From Humulus lupulus (Eukaryota; Streptophyta; Magnoliopsida; Rosales; Cannabaceae): a stretch of DNA of 64,000 bases. This document shows, in pieces, positions 1 through 11,050 of the stretch. Positions within the stretch are counted from its first letter, which is position 1; each line of letters starts with the position of its first letter. The stretch covers positions 18,104,896 to 18,168,895 of the forward strand of contig NC_084802.1 in assembly GCF_963169125.1 (NCBI RefSeq), in the 5' to 3' direction. The translations under genes and the position numbers were made by a program. The notes under the pieces are model-generated. The model was not told the origin of the DNA, did not search any database, and saw only the letters and a list, made by a program, of their open reading frames with translations.

Positions 1-950
1 CCCTTCAGTATCGATCAATTTGTACAGAGATGGATATTTTTGTTCTAGTGTTTCTTCGAGTTTGGTGACCTGATTTGCTTCATTTTTTGACAGATGGAAG
101 GCTTAAAGGGCCCTTGTTATTTTGCGAGTATAGTCGGAAGGGAATGTCTCCCAAGGAGCATCGTCTTCTGGTTTGGGCCACAATTCCGGAGGTATAATCT
201 GGTTTTTCTCAAACAGACTCTTTTGGATGTCCATGTACTCTTGGCCTCCAAGACCACATAATGGTTCATCTTTTGACCCGTAGACTTCGAATGTTGGATT
301 GGTAACTATATTCTGTTCTGCATCGAGCTTGGCATTGATGCTAAGGAAGAGAACAGTATAACAGTTCATTAGGCTGGCAACATTTGGGCCTGGTGGATAG
401 ATGAAAGTGGGCCTGTTATTTTGGACTTTTTTCCATTCTGCTGATAAGACCTTTTTCCATTCTTCCAGTGGGGCAAACCAGGACAAAATATCCATTTGGA
501 CTTGGTAGGCTGGCTTAAACCTTTCTTGGTCCAAGAATGATTTTATGGACGTGTGTAAGGCCATAGTCTGTACTTCGACAGCTATGGTGAAGACACTAGC
601 TAGGTACCAGAAAAGGTGGGCTATCGGTTTCGGTGTGAAGATTGCATCTCGGAGAGGTAGGATTTGGGCAAATGGATACTTTGGATGGATTCCAAAGTCA
701 TTTTGTATGAAAGGTCCAAGCTTGGAGATCATGAGATTCTGGATGAAGATTGCTCTGTGGGTTGCTCTTTCTCTGGCTGATTTTTTGGATTTTTTTGAAA
801 GGATCTTCTTTGCATCCCGGGGAAAAGTTTGGGTGTGTGTGATAGAAGAGGAAAAGGCCATCATGAATATGATTGGGATTATATGTGGTGATTTTTGGAT
901 GACAATGGGGGTAGTTCTTGGTGAGTATCCTGAGGCTAGATTTATAGCAG
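1..950 (-). pseudogene. Caulimovirid relic: unassigned region fused in frame after RNase H
   Basis: Caulimovirid pol commonly ends at RNase H. Here the same frame runs on without a stop for about 280 residues to TAA 103-105, then stays open to base 1. An internal Met (start of MAFSSSITH) at about 870 could mark the beginning of a separate downstream protein. The region has a basic stretch (KKILSKKSKKSARERATHR), a hydrophobic segment near HLFWYLASVFTIAV, and Trp/Pro-rich blocks (ELWPKPEDDAPWETF). I do not recognise the family. It may be the unassigned second ORF described for florendoviruses, or a lineage-specific extension. The element continues to the left of the window. Confidence 0.6.
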
Positions 951-1707
951 GGGGTGACCTGGATAAGAAATCAGCTACAGTATTGTTTTTTCCTTGAATG
1001 TGCTTAATGTCAAAAGAGTAGTTGTCAAACCAAACTTCTAATCTCAACAATTGGACATTTGTCGTTTTGCTCTTTTTTAGGGTAAGCATTCCTTTTGACG
1101 CGGCAAAGTCTGTTTCTACCAAGAAATGGTGCCCTATCAGATGGAATTCAAATTTTGTGATGCCCATCTTTATCGCCAATAATTCTTTCAGGGTAAAGTA
1201 ATAATGGAGCTGAGGATCTTTGAAGTGGCCACTCTTGTATCCACATATTTTTCTTTTCCCTGTCTTGTCTTGTTCAAGTAGGACCGCTCCCCAATACCGA
1301 TCACTAGCATCTGTCTGTAGGATTCTTTTCCCGTCAGAAGGAATCTGCAGAGGTGGCAGTGTCTGCATTATCTCTTTTAGCTTGTTGACTGCTACAATTT
1401 GCTCCTGTGATCATGGTGGAGTCTGCTTTTTAAGCATGTCGCTGAGTGGTCTTGTCAGTTCCGAGAGTCGCGGGACAAAATCCCGTAAATAGTTTACAAT
1501 CCCTAGGAACTGTTGAATTTGCACCTTTGTGAAGTCTTTTTCGAGAAACTTTAGCAACTCTTGGGCTATATGTGGTTGGGCTTCATATTGGCCTTTGACT
1601 AACTTCATCCCCAGAAAGTCAATTTGGGCTTGTCCGATGATCATCTTCTTTTCGGATAGCATGACCCCATGGGCTTCTGTGAGAGATATGAACTGGGCCA
1701 GAAGATT
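951..1707 (-). pseudogene. Caulimovirid relic: RT thumb and RNase H
   Basis: This continues the RT frame past the TAA at 1708. It carries the RT connection (FLGMKL and LGIVNYLRDF blocks), a TGA at 1411-1413, and then RNase H. RNase H motifs are TDASDRYWGAVL (first catalytic Asp near 1310), FTLKELLAIK (catalytic Glu), VETDF (Asp) and the terminal HIQGKNNTVADFLSR, all well preserved. RNase H would remove template RNA during minus-strand synthesis. All four acidic positions I can place appear present, unlike those of protease and RT. Confidence 0.87.
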
Positions 1708-2577
1708 TTAATGAGCTTTCTCATCTTGTGAGAAGAGCAATATGCCATCAATGTAGATTAGGGCCTGATCTAGAATAGGGCCATAGATCTTAGTCATGGC
1801 CTTTTGGAACAGTGATGGAGCTGTTTTGAGTCCAAAGGGAAGGACAGTCCATTGATAATGGTGGTTCGGAATGCAGAAGGCCGTTTTGGGCCTATCTTCT
1901 TCTTTAATACCCAACTGCCAAAACCCTGCCTTGAGGTCAAATTTAGAAAATATTTGGGCCTTCGACAGACTGGAAAATAGAGAATTTTTATTTGGTAGGG
2001 GGAATTTGTCGTCTACCAAAAATTCATTCAGAGGCTTATAATTGATGACCAACCTCTGTTTTCCCCGGGCCTGTTCTGATCTCTTGTTGACGTAGAAAGC
2101 ATGGCATGCCCATGAAGAGGTTGTTGGTTCGACCAGTCCTTGTTGTTGTAGTTCTTTGCATTCCTCAGTTGCCATTTTCTGATGCTCTGGGTTCATACCT
2201 GAGTGGCTTGCCTTGGTAGGGTTAACATCTTCATTGAGCTTAAATGGTAAACTGATGAAGAACTGATGATTTTTCCAAAGAGGGTGGTCAAATTTCTGGA
2301 GGAATTCAGCATGATTTGTGGCACACGAGTTTTCTATGAGTCTTTGTTTGACTTTAGAGAATGGATCAGGAGGCATGAGAAAATAGTTTGGGATGGATTC
2401 CCATGGAGCAAAATGTTGTTTGTAACCAAGGCCACCAGGAAGAATTCTCAAACCCCTTTTCTTAGTGTAGACATCAAAACCAATGATTAAATCTTTTCCT
2501 GGTAATTTTGAACCAATTACTTTATGAATAATAGAGCATCCTGGGAAGAACTGTAATTTGATTGGTTTACTGATGAG
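1708..2577 (-). pseudogene. Caulimovirid relic: protease C-terminus and reverse transcriptase
   Basis: After the TAG at 2578 the same frame runs through the rest of the protease into a reverse transcriptase that would copy pregenomic RNA. Recognisable RT blocks are the LVEPTTSSWACHAFYV region, the RLVINYKPLN block, the FSKFDLKAGFWQ block carrying the first catalytic Asp, and the LPFGLKTAPSLFQ block. The YxDD box at 1744-1755 reads YIDG, so the second catalytic Asp is lost (codon GGC). The frame stops at TAA 1708-1710, and the thumb region continues in frame beyond it. Confidence 0.87.
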
Positions 2578-3297
2578 CTATGTGCAGAAGATGCTTCCGT
2601 TTGCAGCGTGGAAGTATTGCTTTTCTTTCTTCCAGTATTCTGGAGGGAGAACATCAGGGTTCATCATGGTGTATGATGCTCTTGTGTCGAAGAAGGCTGC
2701 TACTTTGACTGGCCGAGCATACTTTGTAGGGAGGATTTGCATAGAGATGATTGGCGATGGTTGTATTGTATTGATTGCTGCCATGTGGTAGAACTCATCT
2801 GGGGTCTTCTGCTGTTCGAACACATAGAGGGAATCTGAATTAATCTCGTCATCAGTAGAGAAGATGGATTCCAGATCATTTTCTTCGAGCGATATGCCCG
2901 TTGTTTGTTGAATGTGGGTGATCAATTTGGCGGTTTTCCCTTTGGGGCATTGTTTGGCATAATGTCCCTTTTCACCACAGATAAAACATCTGTCAGACTT
3001 TTTCCTGAAAGAGCGTTTCCTCCTTAGAAACTTGAAGGAGCGGCGTTCTTTTCCCCTTGAGGATTTAAAGGTCTTAAAGGTTTTAAATCTTTTGCTGTGT
3101 TTCCTTTTTTCTGGACGGCAGGAACATGCTAATTTTGACTGGCATTTGATTCGTAGTCCCTTTTGGCTGCAAACCTTTCCAAGCTTCTTGGATTGTTTCA
3201 TAAATTCTTGGATAAATTTATGCTGAGAGCATATATTTTCCAACGCCTTTAGAACTAGTTGATAAATTTCTCCAATAGTGGCATCAGCTAAGGTTCT
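2578..3297 (-). pseudogene. Caulimovirid relic: CCHC zinc knuckle and aspartic protease
   Basis: This segment continues the capsid frame. A very basic tract (Lys/Arg-rich, about 3000-3110) precedes a complete CX2CX4HX4C knuckle, CFICGEKGHYAKQC, at 2947-2988, the capsid nucleic-acid binding motif. Upstream of it is a second Cys cluster (about 3125-3170). The protease domain follows; its catalytic triplet region reads DTRAS at 2674-2688 where retropepsins have DTGA or DSGA. The Gly-to-Arg change needs one base (GGA to AGA) and should abolish activity. The segment ends at a TAG at 2578-2580, inside the protease. Confidence 0.8.
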
Positions 3298-4158
3298 TCA
3301 TGTTCCCGAAAGAAGTCTGAAGGTTTCTTCTCCTAGTGGTTCTGGTATGGAAGAGAGGAACGCCTGTTTTAGATTTGGGTCATCAATTCCACCTATTTGG
3401 TAGAATCGTTGAGTCATCTTTTTGTAATGCTTTTCCAAATCTTTCTTATCCATTGAACAACACTTTAGTTTAAAGAATTCTGTGCGAAGTCTTTCAGTGA
3501 CTTGAGCATCTTGTCCGCAGAACTCAATATACAGGTAGGTCAGGGCATTTGTGACAGATGGAAGTTGCAAGAACGTCATTTGTCTGTAATCGCCCAGACT
3601 TGTCCACCAATCTGGTAGGGTGCCTGTAAAACGGGAAACAAAGCTGAGGAGAATCGTTCCTGTCTGTGCTTCCGGTCTTTGTGATTCTAGGCTGAGCCAT
3701 GCTTGAAACTCCTGGAACCTTTCGCGCCATCTTGATGGAGGGAGGTCATCTAAAGTAAAAGTTTGAAAATTTGAACCTTTACTTTTTCGTTTTGGGGGAA
3801 CATGTGGTGTTGTTGATTCATTTCCACTTTCCTCTTCGCTTGTGATAATTGGTTCGGTCTGTGAGTTTGATTCAGCTGGTTGCACCATCAGATGTGGAAA
3901 TGTTTCATCGTCATCGCTAGACAAGGTTTTACTGGATAAGCTTCCAGAGTCACTCTGTATGGAATCCTTAGAAGTTGAGCTTATTTCTTCAGATCAGTCA
4001 CCCGAAGAATTGTCTGAACTAGTCGAAGAACTTTGTCCCTCTGAGTCCATTGAGTCTGTTTCGCTATCTGTGATGTGGAGAGTGCTTGTATGGCAAATCA
4101 TTTGTGGCAAAGGGTTTGCGGCTGGATGAACCATAAGTTGTTTGGGTTCATCTGTCAT
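3298..4158 (-). pseudogene. Caulimovirid relic: acidic N-terminus and capsid region
   Basis: The first segment of the viral polyprotein. After the ATG at 4158 comes a Ser/Asp/Glu-rich stretch of about 80 residues with a stop at 3994-3996. A short motif around LMVHP near the start recurs as LMVQP downstream, which hints at an internal repeat. The part from about 3780 to 3300 resembles the coat-protein core of plant pararetroviruses: a WRERFQEFQAWL block, a WW pair, an EFCGQDAQ block and a basic, Lys-rich region before the stop at 3298-3300. The role would be virion assembly. The capsid assignment rests on position before the knuckle and on general resemblance, so it is less certain than the RT. 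Confidence 0.7.
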
Positions 4159-5439
4159 TTGGCCAATCGATCAACCTAGCATGTTTCTAACACTTGAAAC
4201 TCAAAGAAAATCAATCATAAACATCTAATAAACATTAATTAATCAATAACACAAACCCTAACCCTTTTTCATCATCAAAACCTGAATCTACCATGAAACA
4301 TAAATAACAAGATTATAAAAATTTACCAATTATTTCTTCAGCCACCAATCTCGTTTTCTTTCCTCAATTCCCACAATTAATATGTTTAGTTCACACACCA
4401 AGGTTCTCCTTCAAGTCCTTAAGCCTCAAATGACCAGATCAAGAATGTGTGACTTGCCTCCCATTTTGATAGCCTAATTCTAAAAGACGTATATATGTAA
4501 ACCTAATCTTATTTTTTCACAATTAATTAATTCATAACAATTAATAATACACAATTACCATCCTATTCCCCATCTAAGCTTCCTTATGAAACCACTTAAG
4601 TCTTTTTTAGTAATTCCTCCTTAAGCTAATAGTTTTGACTTATGGAAATTATAATCTCTACCAAAAGATTCATAATTATACTTTAAGCCAAAATTTCCAA
4701 TATCTTTAGCACTTAAGCCCCTAATACTTGAACGAACTGTGTTTTGCCGTTGTCATACATATACATATCATAATCATGAAACAAATAATATATTATCATG
4801 AAATTTAAAAGAAAATAATTTCACATCTGCATCAATACAATTGCCAAATTAACCTCACAAACCAAACATAAAGTGCAAATGCACATATTATAGCTATGTT
4901 TTTAGCAAGTTTAATTGAAATTTTTTGTTCTACCAAACCTAGAAATCCACATGATACATCATTTTTTCATATTTGATATAAAAGAAAAACAATGAAATAA
5001 AACTTAATTTAGTGAAAAAATTAAACTTACTTGTGATCACCTTCAACGTGGAAAAGATCTTTGGTGATGGCCATGGGTAGAATCATAAATGAAGTAAAGC
5101 AAAAGATCAAACTAAATGCAGGCATGGATAGAACAAATTAGAGTCAAATGATAGTAAAGCCAAGTCTACAAATCCACGTAAATTTAGTGGTTCCAGAAAC
5201 ATCAATAATTGGTCAACCTGCACATCCATTTGAAACCCAAAAATAGATTAAGCACGCTGCAACTCCATCTATGCTATATATACTTGGTCTTAGTCTATCT
5301 GAATAATGCTTTATAGTAGTTAATAAAAAAAAAAGAAGTCTTAGTTATTTTGTTTTCTTTTGAGAGTAGTGTTAAGAGTGTCTATTTAGAGTGTTTATTT
5401 TTACCCTGTGTCTTAATGAAATATATGATTGGACTCTCT
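4159..5439. other. AT-rich non-coding region upstream of the caulimovirid relic
   Basis: No open frame with recognisable protein similarity. The stretch is AT-rich with many short A and T runs. A TATA-like sequence (gctatatatactt) lies near 5271-5283. I searched by eye for a movement protein and for a tRNA-Met primer-binding complement and found neither. It could be the viral intergenic region, the LTR of a flanking element, or unrelated host DNA. Confidence 0.4.
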
Positions 5440-5672
5440 ATTTTGAATAATGATCAAGTATCCTATAATTAATATTTAGTATAAAATGATGTCTTGTATT
5501 GTTGATAATGGTCATCGAGTATCTTGTAAATTAAAATCAGTATAAAATGTACAGTGTTATTCATGGGAATATACCCATTTTGTATATTATAATTTCTGAT
5601 CAAATTTGAGTCCAGGGCATCATTTTATAATAATTTAAATTATAAGATACCAAATGATCATTATTGAAAATA
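5436..5672. repeat. Small inverted and direct repeat element (MITE-like)
   Basis: A block of about 50 bases at 5441-5494 (gaataatgatcaagtatcc ... ataaaatgatg) returns as an imperfect direct copy at about 5505-5550. It returns again as an inverted copy at 5617-5671, where catcattttataataattt leads to gatcattattgaaaat. The arrangement would fold into a stem of about 50 pairs. Target duplications are not clear. It could be a small MITE or part of an LTR. Confidence 0.55.
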
Positions 5673-6663
5673 AATGGTTTAAACTTGTATTTCATTTAAA
5701 CACACTACAACAACAATGCATTTTAGGGTCACTTTTTTTTGTCGGTTTTTACCCCGCCACTGTTGCTATTGACCATATCACCTCATAGCATTGGTTTTAA
5801 ACCTATGCTAATTTATGTTAATAACATCGATACACAAACCGATACTATTAGTAAAGGCCATTAGCGTCAATTATGCAGTGACGCTAATGCCCAACAAAAA
5901 AAATTGGAAGCCCACCCACTTCTCTTTCTCTCTCTCTCTCTCTCTCCAAACAAAACCGTTGCACCCCTCTCACTCCCTCACCCTCACGTTCTCTATCTCT
6001 TCCTCACATTTTCACTACCTCGCCCTTAATCTCTCTTTCATTCTCACTGCACCCTCCTCGACGATGAAGTGGTGGACAGAGCGCAACTAGGCGGGACGAA
6101 ACAACCAGGTGGATGGAGCACACCCCACGACACTAAGTTATCATTATCTCTCAATCTCTTTGTTTCTCTCACTCATTTTCCTTCTCTCAATATCTCCCTC
6201 TGTCATTCTCTCTCTGGTCATTACTAATGATCGATGACGGGGCTAAGGGTTGACCTCCTCTCAATCTCTTGACATGGTTGGGGTTGGGTCTGTTCGACAG
6301 CTTGCGACAATGGTGACAAGGTATTTCTCAACCCCATCTCTCTCTTTCTCTGTTTTGATGTTTGTAGGTGTTGATTGATTTGGGTATTTGTCTGTCTCTC
6401 TATTTTGATGTTTGTGGGTGTCAAAAGATCACGATATATTTCTTTTGTATTGATGTTTAAAGTGTAGGTGGTGGTGGTGGCTTGGGTTGTGTTCAACGCT
6501 CAGGGTATTATATGTTTGGACTGATATTGTATTAATTTGATATTGTAAATTCTGGGTTTGATATTGTATTCATTTGATATGGTTTCTTTGTTGTACATTT
6601 GAGTTTGTAATTTATGGGTTTATTGTGTTTATAAATTATGAATATACTATGTTTTACACTTGA

Positions 6664-7063
6664 TGTGAGTTATTGGTCCAGTCAACAACAGTTTATAACA
6701 ACTTCTTTATTAGTTGTTGTCAGTTATGTTAGTTAGCTCATAGCTTGGTTTGATTGTTAGAAGTTGTTATGCTATAAATAGCTTTAGTTGTTAATTTTAT
6801 TCTAAGATTGACATTATTTTTCTTGTTAGAAACTTTGAGAGATAACTCTGAAAAGCTGAGAGTTGTGAGTGTAGTATTCTTTGTAATTAAGTATCAAGAA
6901 GAATCAATAAGAGAAAAGGTTGCTCGTGGCCTAGTCTAGTGCCAAACTTTTTGTTACTAGGAAACCACGTAAATCTCTATGTACTGTCCTTACCTTTTTT
7001 TTTTTTTTTTTCTGTTTTTTTCTTTAAGTTTTTCGGTTTATATCATTGTTCTTGATCCCAACA
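6664..7063 (+). repeat. 5' LTR of the copia element at 6664
   Basis: 400 bases, TG...CA, with a TATA box (gctataaatagc) near 6770-6781 that would place the transcript start about 25-30 bases downstream. Compared with the 3' LTR it lacks about 67 bases near its end, between two gttct words. The sequence after it (aattggtgcgatgagcg) is where the primer-binding site should be, but it matches the initiator-tRNA complement poorly. Confidence 0.9.
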
Positions 7064-7090
7064 AATTGGTGCGATGAGCGTGGATCATTC

Positions 7091-7990
7091 ATGGCTTCTA
7101 CAAAGTACAAAGTTGAGAAATTCACTGAACAAAACGACTTTGGATTATGGGGATTGAAAATGCAAGCTCTCCTGGTTCAGCAAGGACTTGATGAGCTCTC
7201 AAAGGCGAAGCAAATCTTGATAAGACTATGGAGGAGAAGGACAAGAAGGTACTGCTTGAGAAGGCTCACAGTGCAATTATTCTAAGTCTTGGAGACAAGG
7301 TTCTTCGTCTAGTGTCAAAGGAGAAATCTGCTGCAGGGGTTTGGACAAAGCTTGAAGGATTGTACATGACCAAATCTTTGGTAATTCATCTCTATCTTAA
7401 ACAAGCTCTATATTCGTTTAATATGAAAGAAGATAAGACTGTTGAAGAATAATTAGATGTGTTTAATAAACTGATTCTTGATTTAGAGAATATTGATGTT
7501 ACTATTGATGATGAAGATCAAGTTTTGTTATTGTTGTGTTCGTTACCTAAAGCTTATGCTCATTTTAAAGAAACACTGCTGTTTGGGAGAGAATATTTGT
7601 CTCTAGATGAAGTGCATGCTGCTTTAAACTCGAAGGAGTTGAATGAAAGAAATGAGCTTAAAACTTCTATTAGTGGGGAAGGCTTGATAGTTTGAGGAAA
7701 AAACTCAAGGAGAGATAGCAGGCATGACAGGAAGAGGTCTAAATCTCATAACAAAAATGGTAGAGGAAATGGCAGTAACAATAATAACAGAAATGGTGGA
7801 GGCAATGTTCCTAACATCAAGTCTTATCATTGTAGAAAAGAAGGTCACACCCGAAGATTCTGTCCAGAAAGGCAAAACGGAGGTTCTAATCATGACAGGA
7901 ACAATGACTCGAAAAATGCAACTATTGTTCAAGATGGCTATGAATCTTCAGATGCTTTAATGGTGTCAAGCAACCAAACTGAGACATAAT
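7091..7990 (+). pseudogene. gag: Copia Gag (broken)
   Basis: Structural Gag. The ATG at 7091 opens a typical copia start (VEKF...NDFGLWGLKMQALL). A frameshift near 7220 moves the reading into the frame carrying DKKVLLEKAHSAIILSLGD and the LEGLYMTKSL block. In-frame stops follow at 7450-7452, 7693-7695 and 7987-7989. The zinc knuckle near 7830-7870 reads SYHCRKEGHTRRFC, so the first Cys of CX2CX4HX4C has become Ser. Confidence 0.88.
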
Positions 7991-9440
7991 GGATAATGGA
8001 TTCTGGTTGTTCTTTCCACATGATTCCAAATAAGTCCTGGTTCGAAGAGTTTGATGATCAAGAATGTAGATCAGTGCTTCTTGGAAATAATCAAGCCTGC
8101 AAGATCACTGGGATTGGATTAGTGAGATTTAGATTTCATGATGGGACTGAGAGGTTACTTACTCAGGTGAGACATGTACCTGATCTTAAAATAAATTTAA
8201 TTTTCCTTGGTGAATTAGATAATAAAGGATATGTGTTCAAGGGGTGAAAATGGAATGTTGAAGGTAATTAAGGGTTCAATGGTTGTTATGAGGGGAATAA
8301 ATAAGAATGGATTGTATTCTCTTGAAGGTGACATAGTAATTGGTTCTGCAGCAACAATTTTAGAAAAAAAATTATCAAAGACCGAGTTATGGCACATGAG
8401 GTTGGGGCATGATAGTGAAAAAGGTCTTATTGAATTAGAGAAGCAAGAATTACTATGTGGAGAAACTGAGATTTTGTGCATAATGTGTATTTGGTAAAGC
8501 TTGCATAGTTAGATTCAATGTTGGACAACAAAGAACAAAGGGTACTCTTGATTATGTTCATGCTGACCTTTGGGGCTATTGTAGAACTCCATCTCATTCA
8601 GGAGCAAGGTACTTCATGTCCATTGTGGATGATTTCTCAAGGAAACTATGGGTGTTTATTTAGAAGACTAATGATGAGTCTTTTGAAAACTTAAAAAATT
8701 GGAGAACTCTTATTGAGAATCAGACAGAAAGAAAACTGAAGAGGTTTTGACCTGACAATGGGCTTGAATTTTGCTCAGATCAGTTCAATGATTTTTGTAA
8801 TAGAAATGGCATAGCAACGCACAAGACTGTTCCTAGAACTCCCCAGCAAAATGGTCTAGCAGAAAGATTCAATAGAACCATATTGGAGAGAGTTAGGTGT
8901 ATGCTCTTGAGTACAAAGTTACCGAAAGTTTTATGGGCGAAAGCAGTCACCAGTGCAATGTATCTAATAAATTTATGCCCCTCAATAGCTCTAAACATGA
9001 AGACTCTAGAAGAAATTTGGACAGGTCACCCTCCAAATTTGGAAAAACTGAAGACTTTTGGGTGTATTGCCTATGCTCATATTAGGCAAGAAAAATTGGA
9101 ACCTAGAGCAATTAAATGCATGTTTCTAGGATATCCAGAAGGAGTCAAGGCTTATAGACTATGGTGTATAGAACCTGGTTATAAGAAGTGCATCATCAGT
9201 CGTGATGTTGTGTTCAATGAGACTGAGATGGCTTACAAAACCAAGGATACTGATGGAAACTCTGATCCTAGTTCAGAGAAAATTAGTTTTGAGGTGGAGA
9301 CTAATGACATACCTCAAGGAGATCAATCTAGCACCAGCTGGTTACTTGAAGAGGATGAAGCTGATGATGAACATCATGATGACAGTTACATGCTAGCTGG
9401 AGAAGAAGGCATATCAAACAACCCAAGAGGTATGGATATG
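7990..9440 (+). pseudogene. pol: Copia protease and integrase (broken)
   Basis: The protease active site MDSGCSFHMIP at about 7996-8028 is intact. After a stop at 8245 comes the GAG-pre-integrase block (LWHMRLGHDSEKGL, about 8386-8430), then integrase with HADLWG and SIVDDFSRKLWVF, and a retained PQQNGLAERFNRT block near 8845 carrying the catalytic Glu. The DNGLEF region with the second Asp is at about 8755, just after a stop. Several stops and at least one frame change interrupt it. The C-terminal half (8883-9443) is a long open stretch ending in an acidic tail. Confidence 0.87.
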
Positions 9441-9539
9441 TAGATTTAATTTCATTTTCATTAGTAGCTGCAAGTAAAGTCTTAGAAGATGAACTAAAGA
9501 GTTACAAAGTTGTTGTAACCAGTAATGAAAAATCTGAAT

Positions 9540-11050
9540 GGCTTAAGGCTTTGATTGAAGAAACTAAATCCTTACATGACAACCATACATGGGATTTGAC
9601 GAAGCGGCCAACAGCTTCAAGGATAGTCAGCTGTAAGTGGATTTTCAAAAGAAATGAGGGTATTCCAGGTGTTGAATCAGCCAAGTACAAGGCAAGGCTT
9701 GTAGCTTGGGGTTTCACTCAGAAAGAGGGAATAGACTTCAATGATGTGTTCTCCCCAGTTGTCAGACACAGGTCTATAAGAATTCTATTGGCTATGGTAG
9801 CTGAACTTGATCTCAAATTAGAACAGATGGATGTAAAAACAACATTCTTGTATGGTGAACTTGATGAGACTATACTTATGGCACAACCTGAAGGATTCAA
9901 AGCCAGAGGTAAAGAAGATTGTGTATATAAGTTGAATAAATCTCTTTATGGCTTGAAATAATCTCTTAGGCAATGGAATAGGAGATTTTATGAGTTTAAG
10001 ACTCAAATAAAGTTTTAGAGAAGCAAGTATGATAATTGTGTTTATTTCAAATTTCTTGCTGAAAATGGTTTTGTTATACTACTGTTATATGTTGATGACA
10101 TTCTACTTACTAGTAACAACAAACTTGAGATACAAAAGGTGAAATCTGAGCTTAGCAAGGAATTCGAAATGAAAGATTTAGGTGCTGCCAAAAGAATTAT
10201 GGGAATTGAGATCAAGAGAGACAGAAATAAGAAGCTTTTATACTTGTCTCAGGAGGCTTATCTAAAATGGATTCTAACAGATTTGATATGCAAACTCAAA
10301 ACTTGTTATTGCTCCTCTATCTAAACAGTTTAAACTGAGTTTGGACCAAGCACCTAATCAACACAATGAACAAGTTTATATGGAAATAATTCCATATGCA
10401 AATATAGTGGGTTCTCTTATGTATGCTATGATGTGTACTCATCGGATATGACATACTCAGTAAGTCTTGTTAGCAGATTTATGGCTAACCTTGGCAGATC
10501 CCACTGGCAAGCTTTGAAATGGATCTTAAGGTACATTAAAGGATCACTTGGCAGAGTTTTAATCTAGGGTGGAGCTAGGGAGAGAAAAGAAACTGTTGCT
10601 ATTGAAGGCTTTTTGGACTCAGACTATGCAAGGTGTTTAGAAACAAGAAAGTCTCTTACTTGATATGTTTTCACAGCCTTTGGAACTGCTATAAGCTGGA
10701 AGGTGAGTTTGCAAAAGGTAGTAGCTCTGTCTACCACAGAGGTTGAATACATTGCTCTCACTGAAGCTGTAAAAGAAGCTTTATGGTTAGAAGGAATTGC
10801 TCGAGAACTGAGGTTACAAGATCAAGTTATCACAGTCCATTGTGATAACCAAAGTGCAATTCACTTGTCTAAAAACTAGGTCTACCATGGGAGGACTAAG
10901 CATGTAGACATAAAGCTTCATTTTGTCTGGGAAATAATCTCTAGAGGATCAGTGCTGATAGAAAAGGCATCAACTAATCATAATCCATCGGATATGATCA
11001 CTAAAGCTCTACCAAGCAATAAGTTCTTTTACTACTTGGATCTCATTTAA
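9540..11050 (+). pseudogene. pol: Copia reverse transcriptase and RNase H (broken)
   Basis: RT blocks run from HTWDLTKRP through CKWIFKRN, KARLVAWGFTQKEG, MDVKTTFLYGEL and KLNKSLYGLK, ending in stop TAA at 9959-9961 where the family has a Gln. The YVDD box (10088-10099) is intact. RNase H follows with frame changes: FLDSDYARC (Asp), ALSTTEVEYIAL (Glu), HCDNQSAIHL (Asp), KHVDIKLHF and a terminal DMITKALPSNKF near 11000. Stops interrupt it at about 10320, 10564 and 10877. Product: cDNA synthesis in the cytoplasmic particle, now inactive. Confidence 0.88.

Larger units (their letters stand above)
1..4158 (-). pseudogene. Endogenous caulimovirid polyprotein relic (CP-ZF-AP-RT-RNase H plus C-terminal extension)
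   Basis: An old copy of a plant pararetrovirus (Caulimoviridae) polyprotein, read leftwards. Domain order is acidic N-terminus, capsid core, CCHC knuckle, retropepsin-like protease, reverse transcriptase, RNase H, then an unassigned region that leaves the window. There is no integrase after RNase H, which separates it from LTR retrotransposons. I followed one frame through the gaps between open stretches: it is interrupted by six stops (3994-3996 TGA, 3298-3300 TGA, 2578-2580 TAG, 1708-1710 TAA, 1411-1413 TGA, 103-105 TAA) and no frameshift. The first ATG is at 4156-4158, just inside a stop at 4171-4173. I see no movement-protein domain upstream. Protease and RT active sites are both altered, so it is inactive. 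The genus is uncertain; the RT and RNase H look petuvirus/florendovirus-like, which is inference. Confidence 0.88.

Noticed and set aside
545..997. 150-codon plus-strand frame
   Set aside because: It lies opposite the caulimovirid C-terminal region and has no recognisable domain; it is a shadow frame.
5929..6200. CT-rich region as a gene promoter
   Set aside because: It is a simple (TC)n tract in a non-autonomous CACTA element with no following coding frame.
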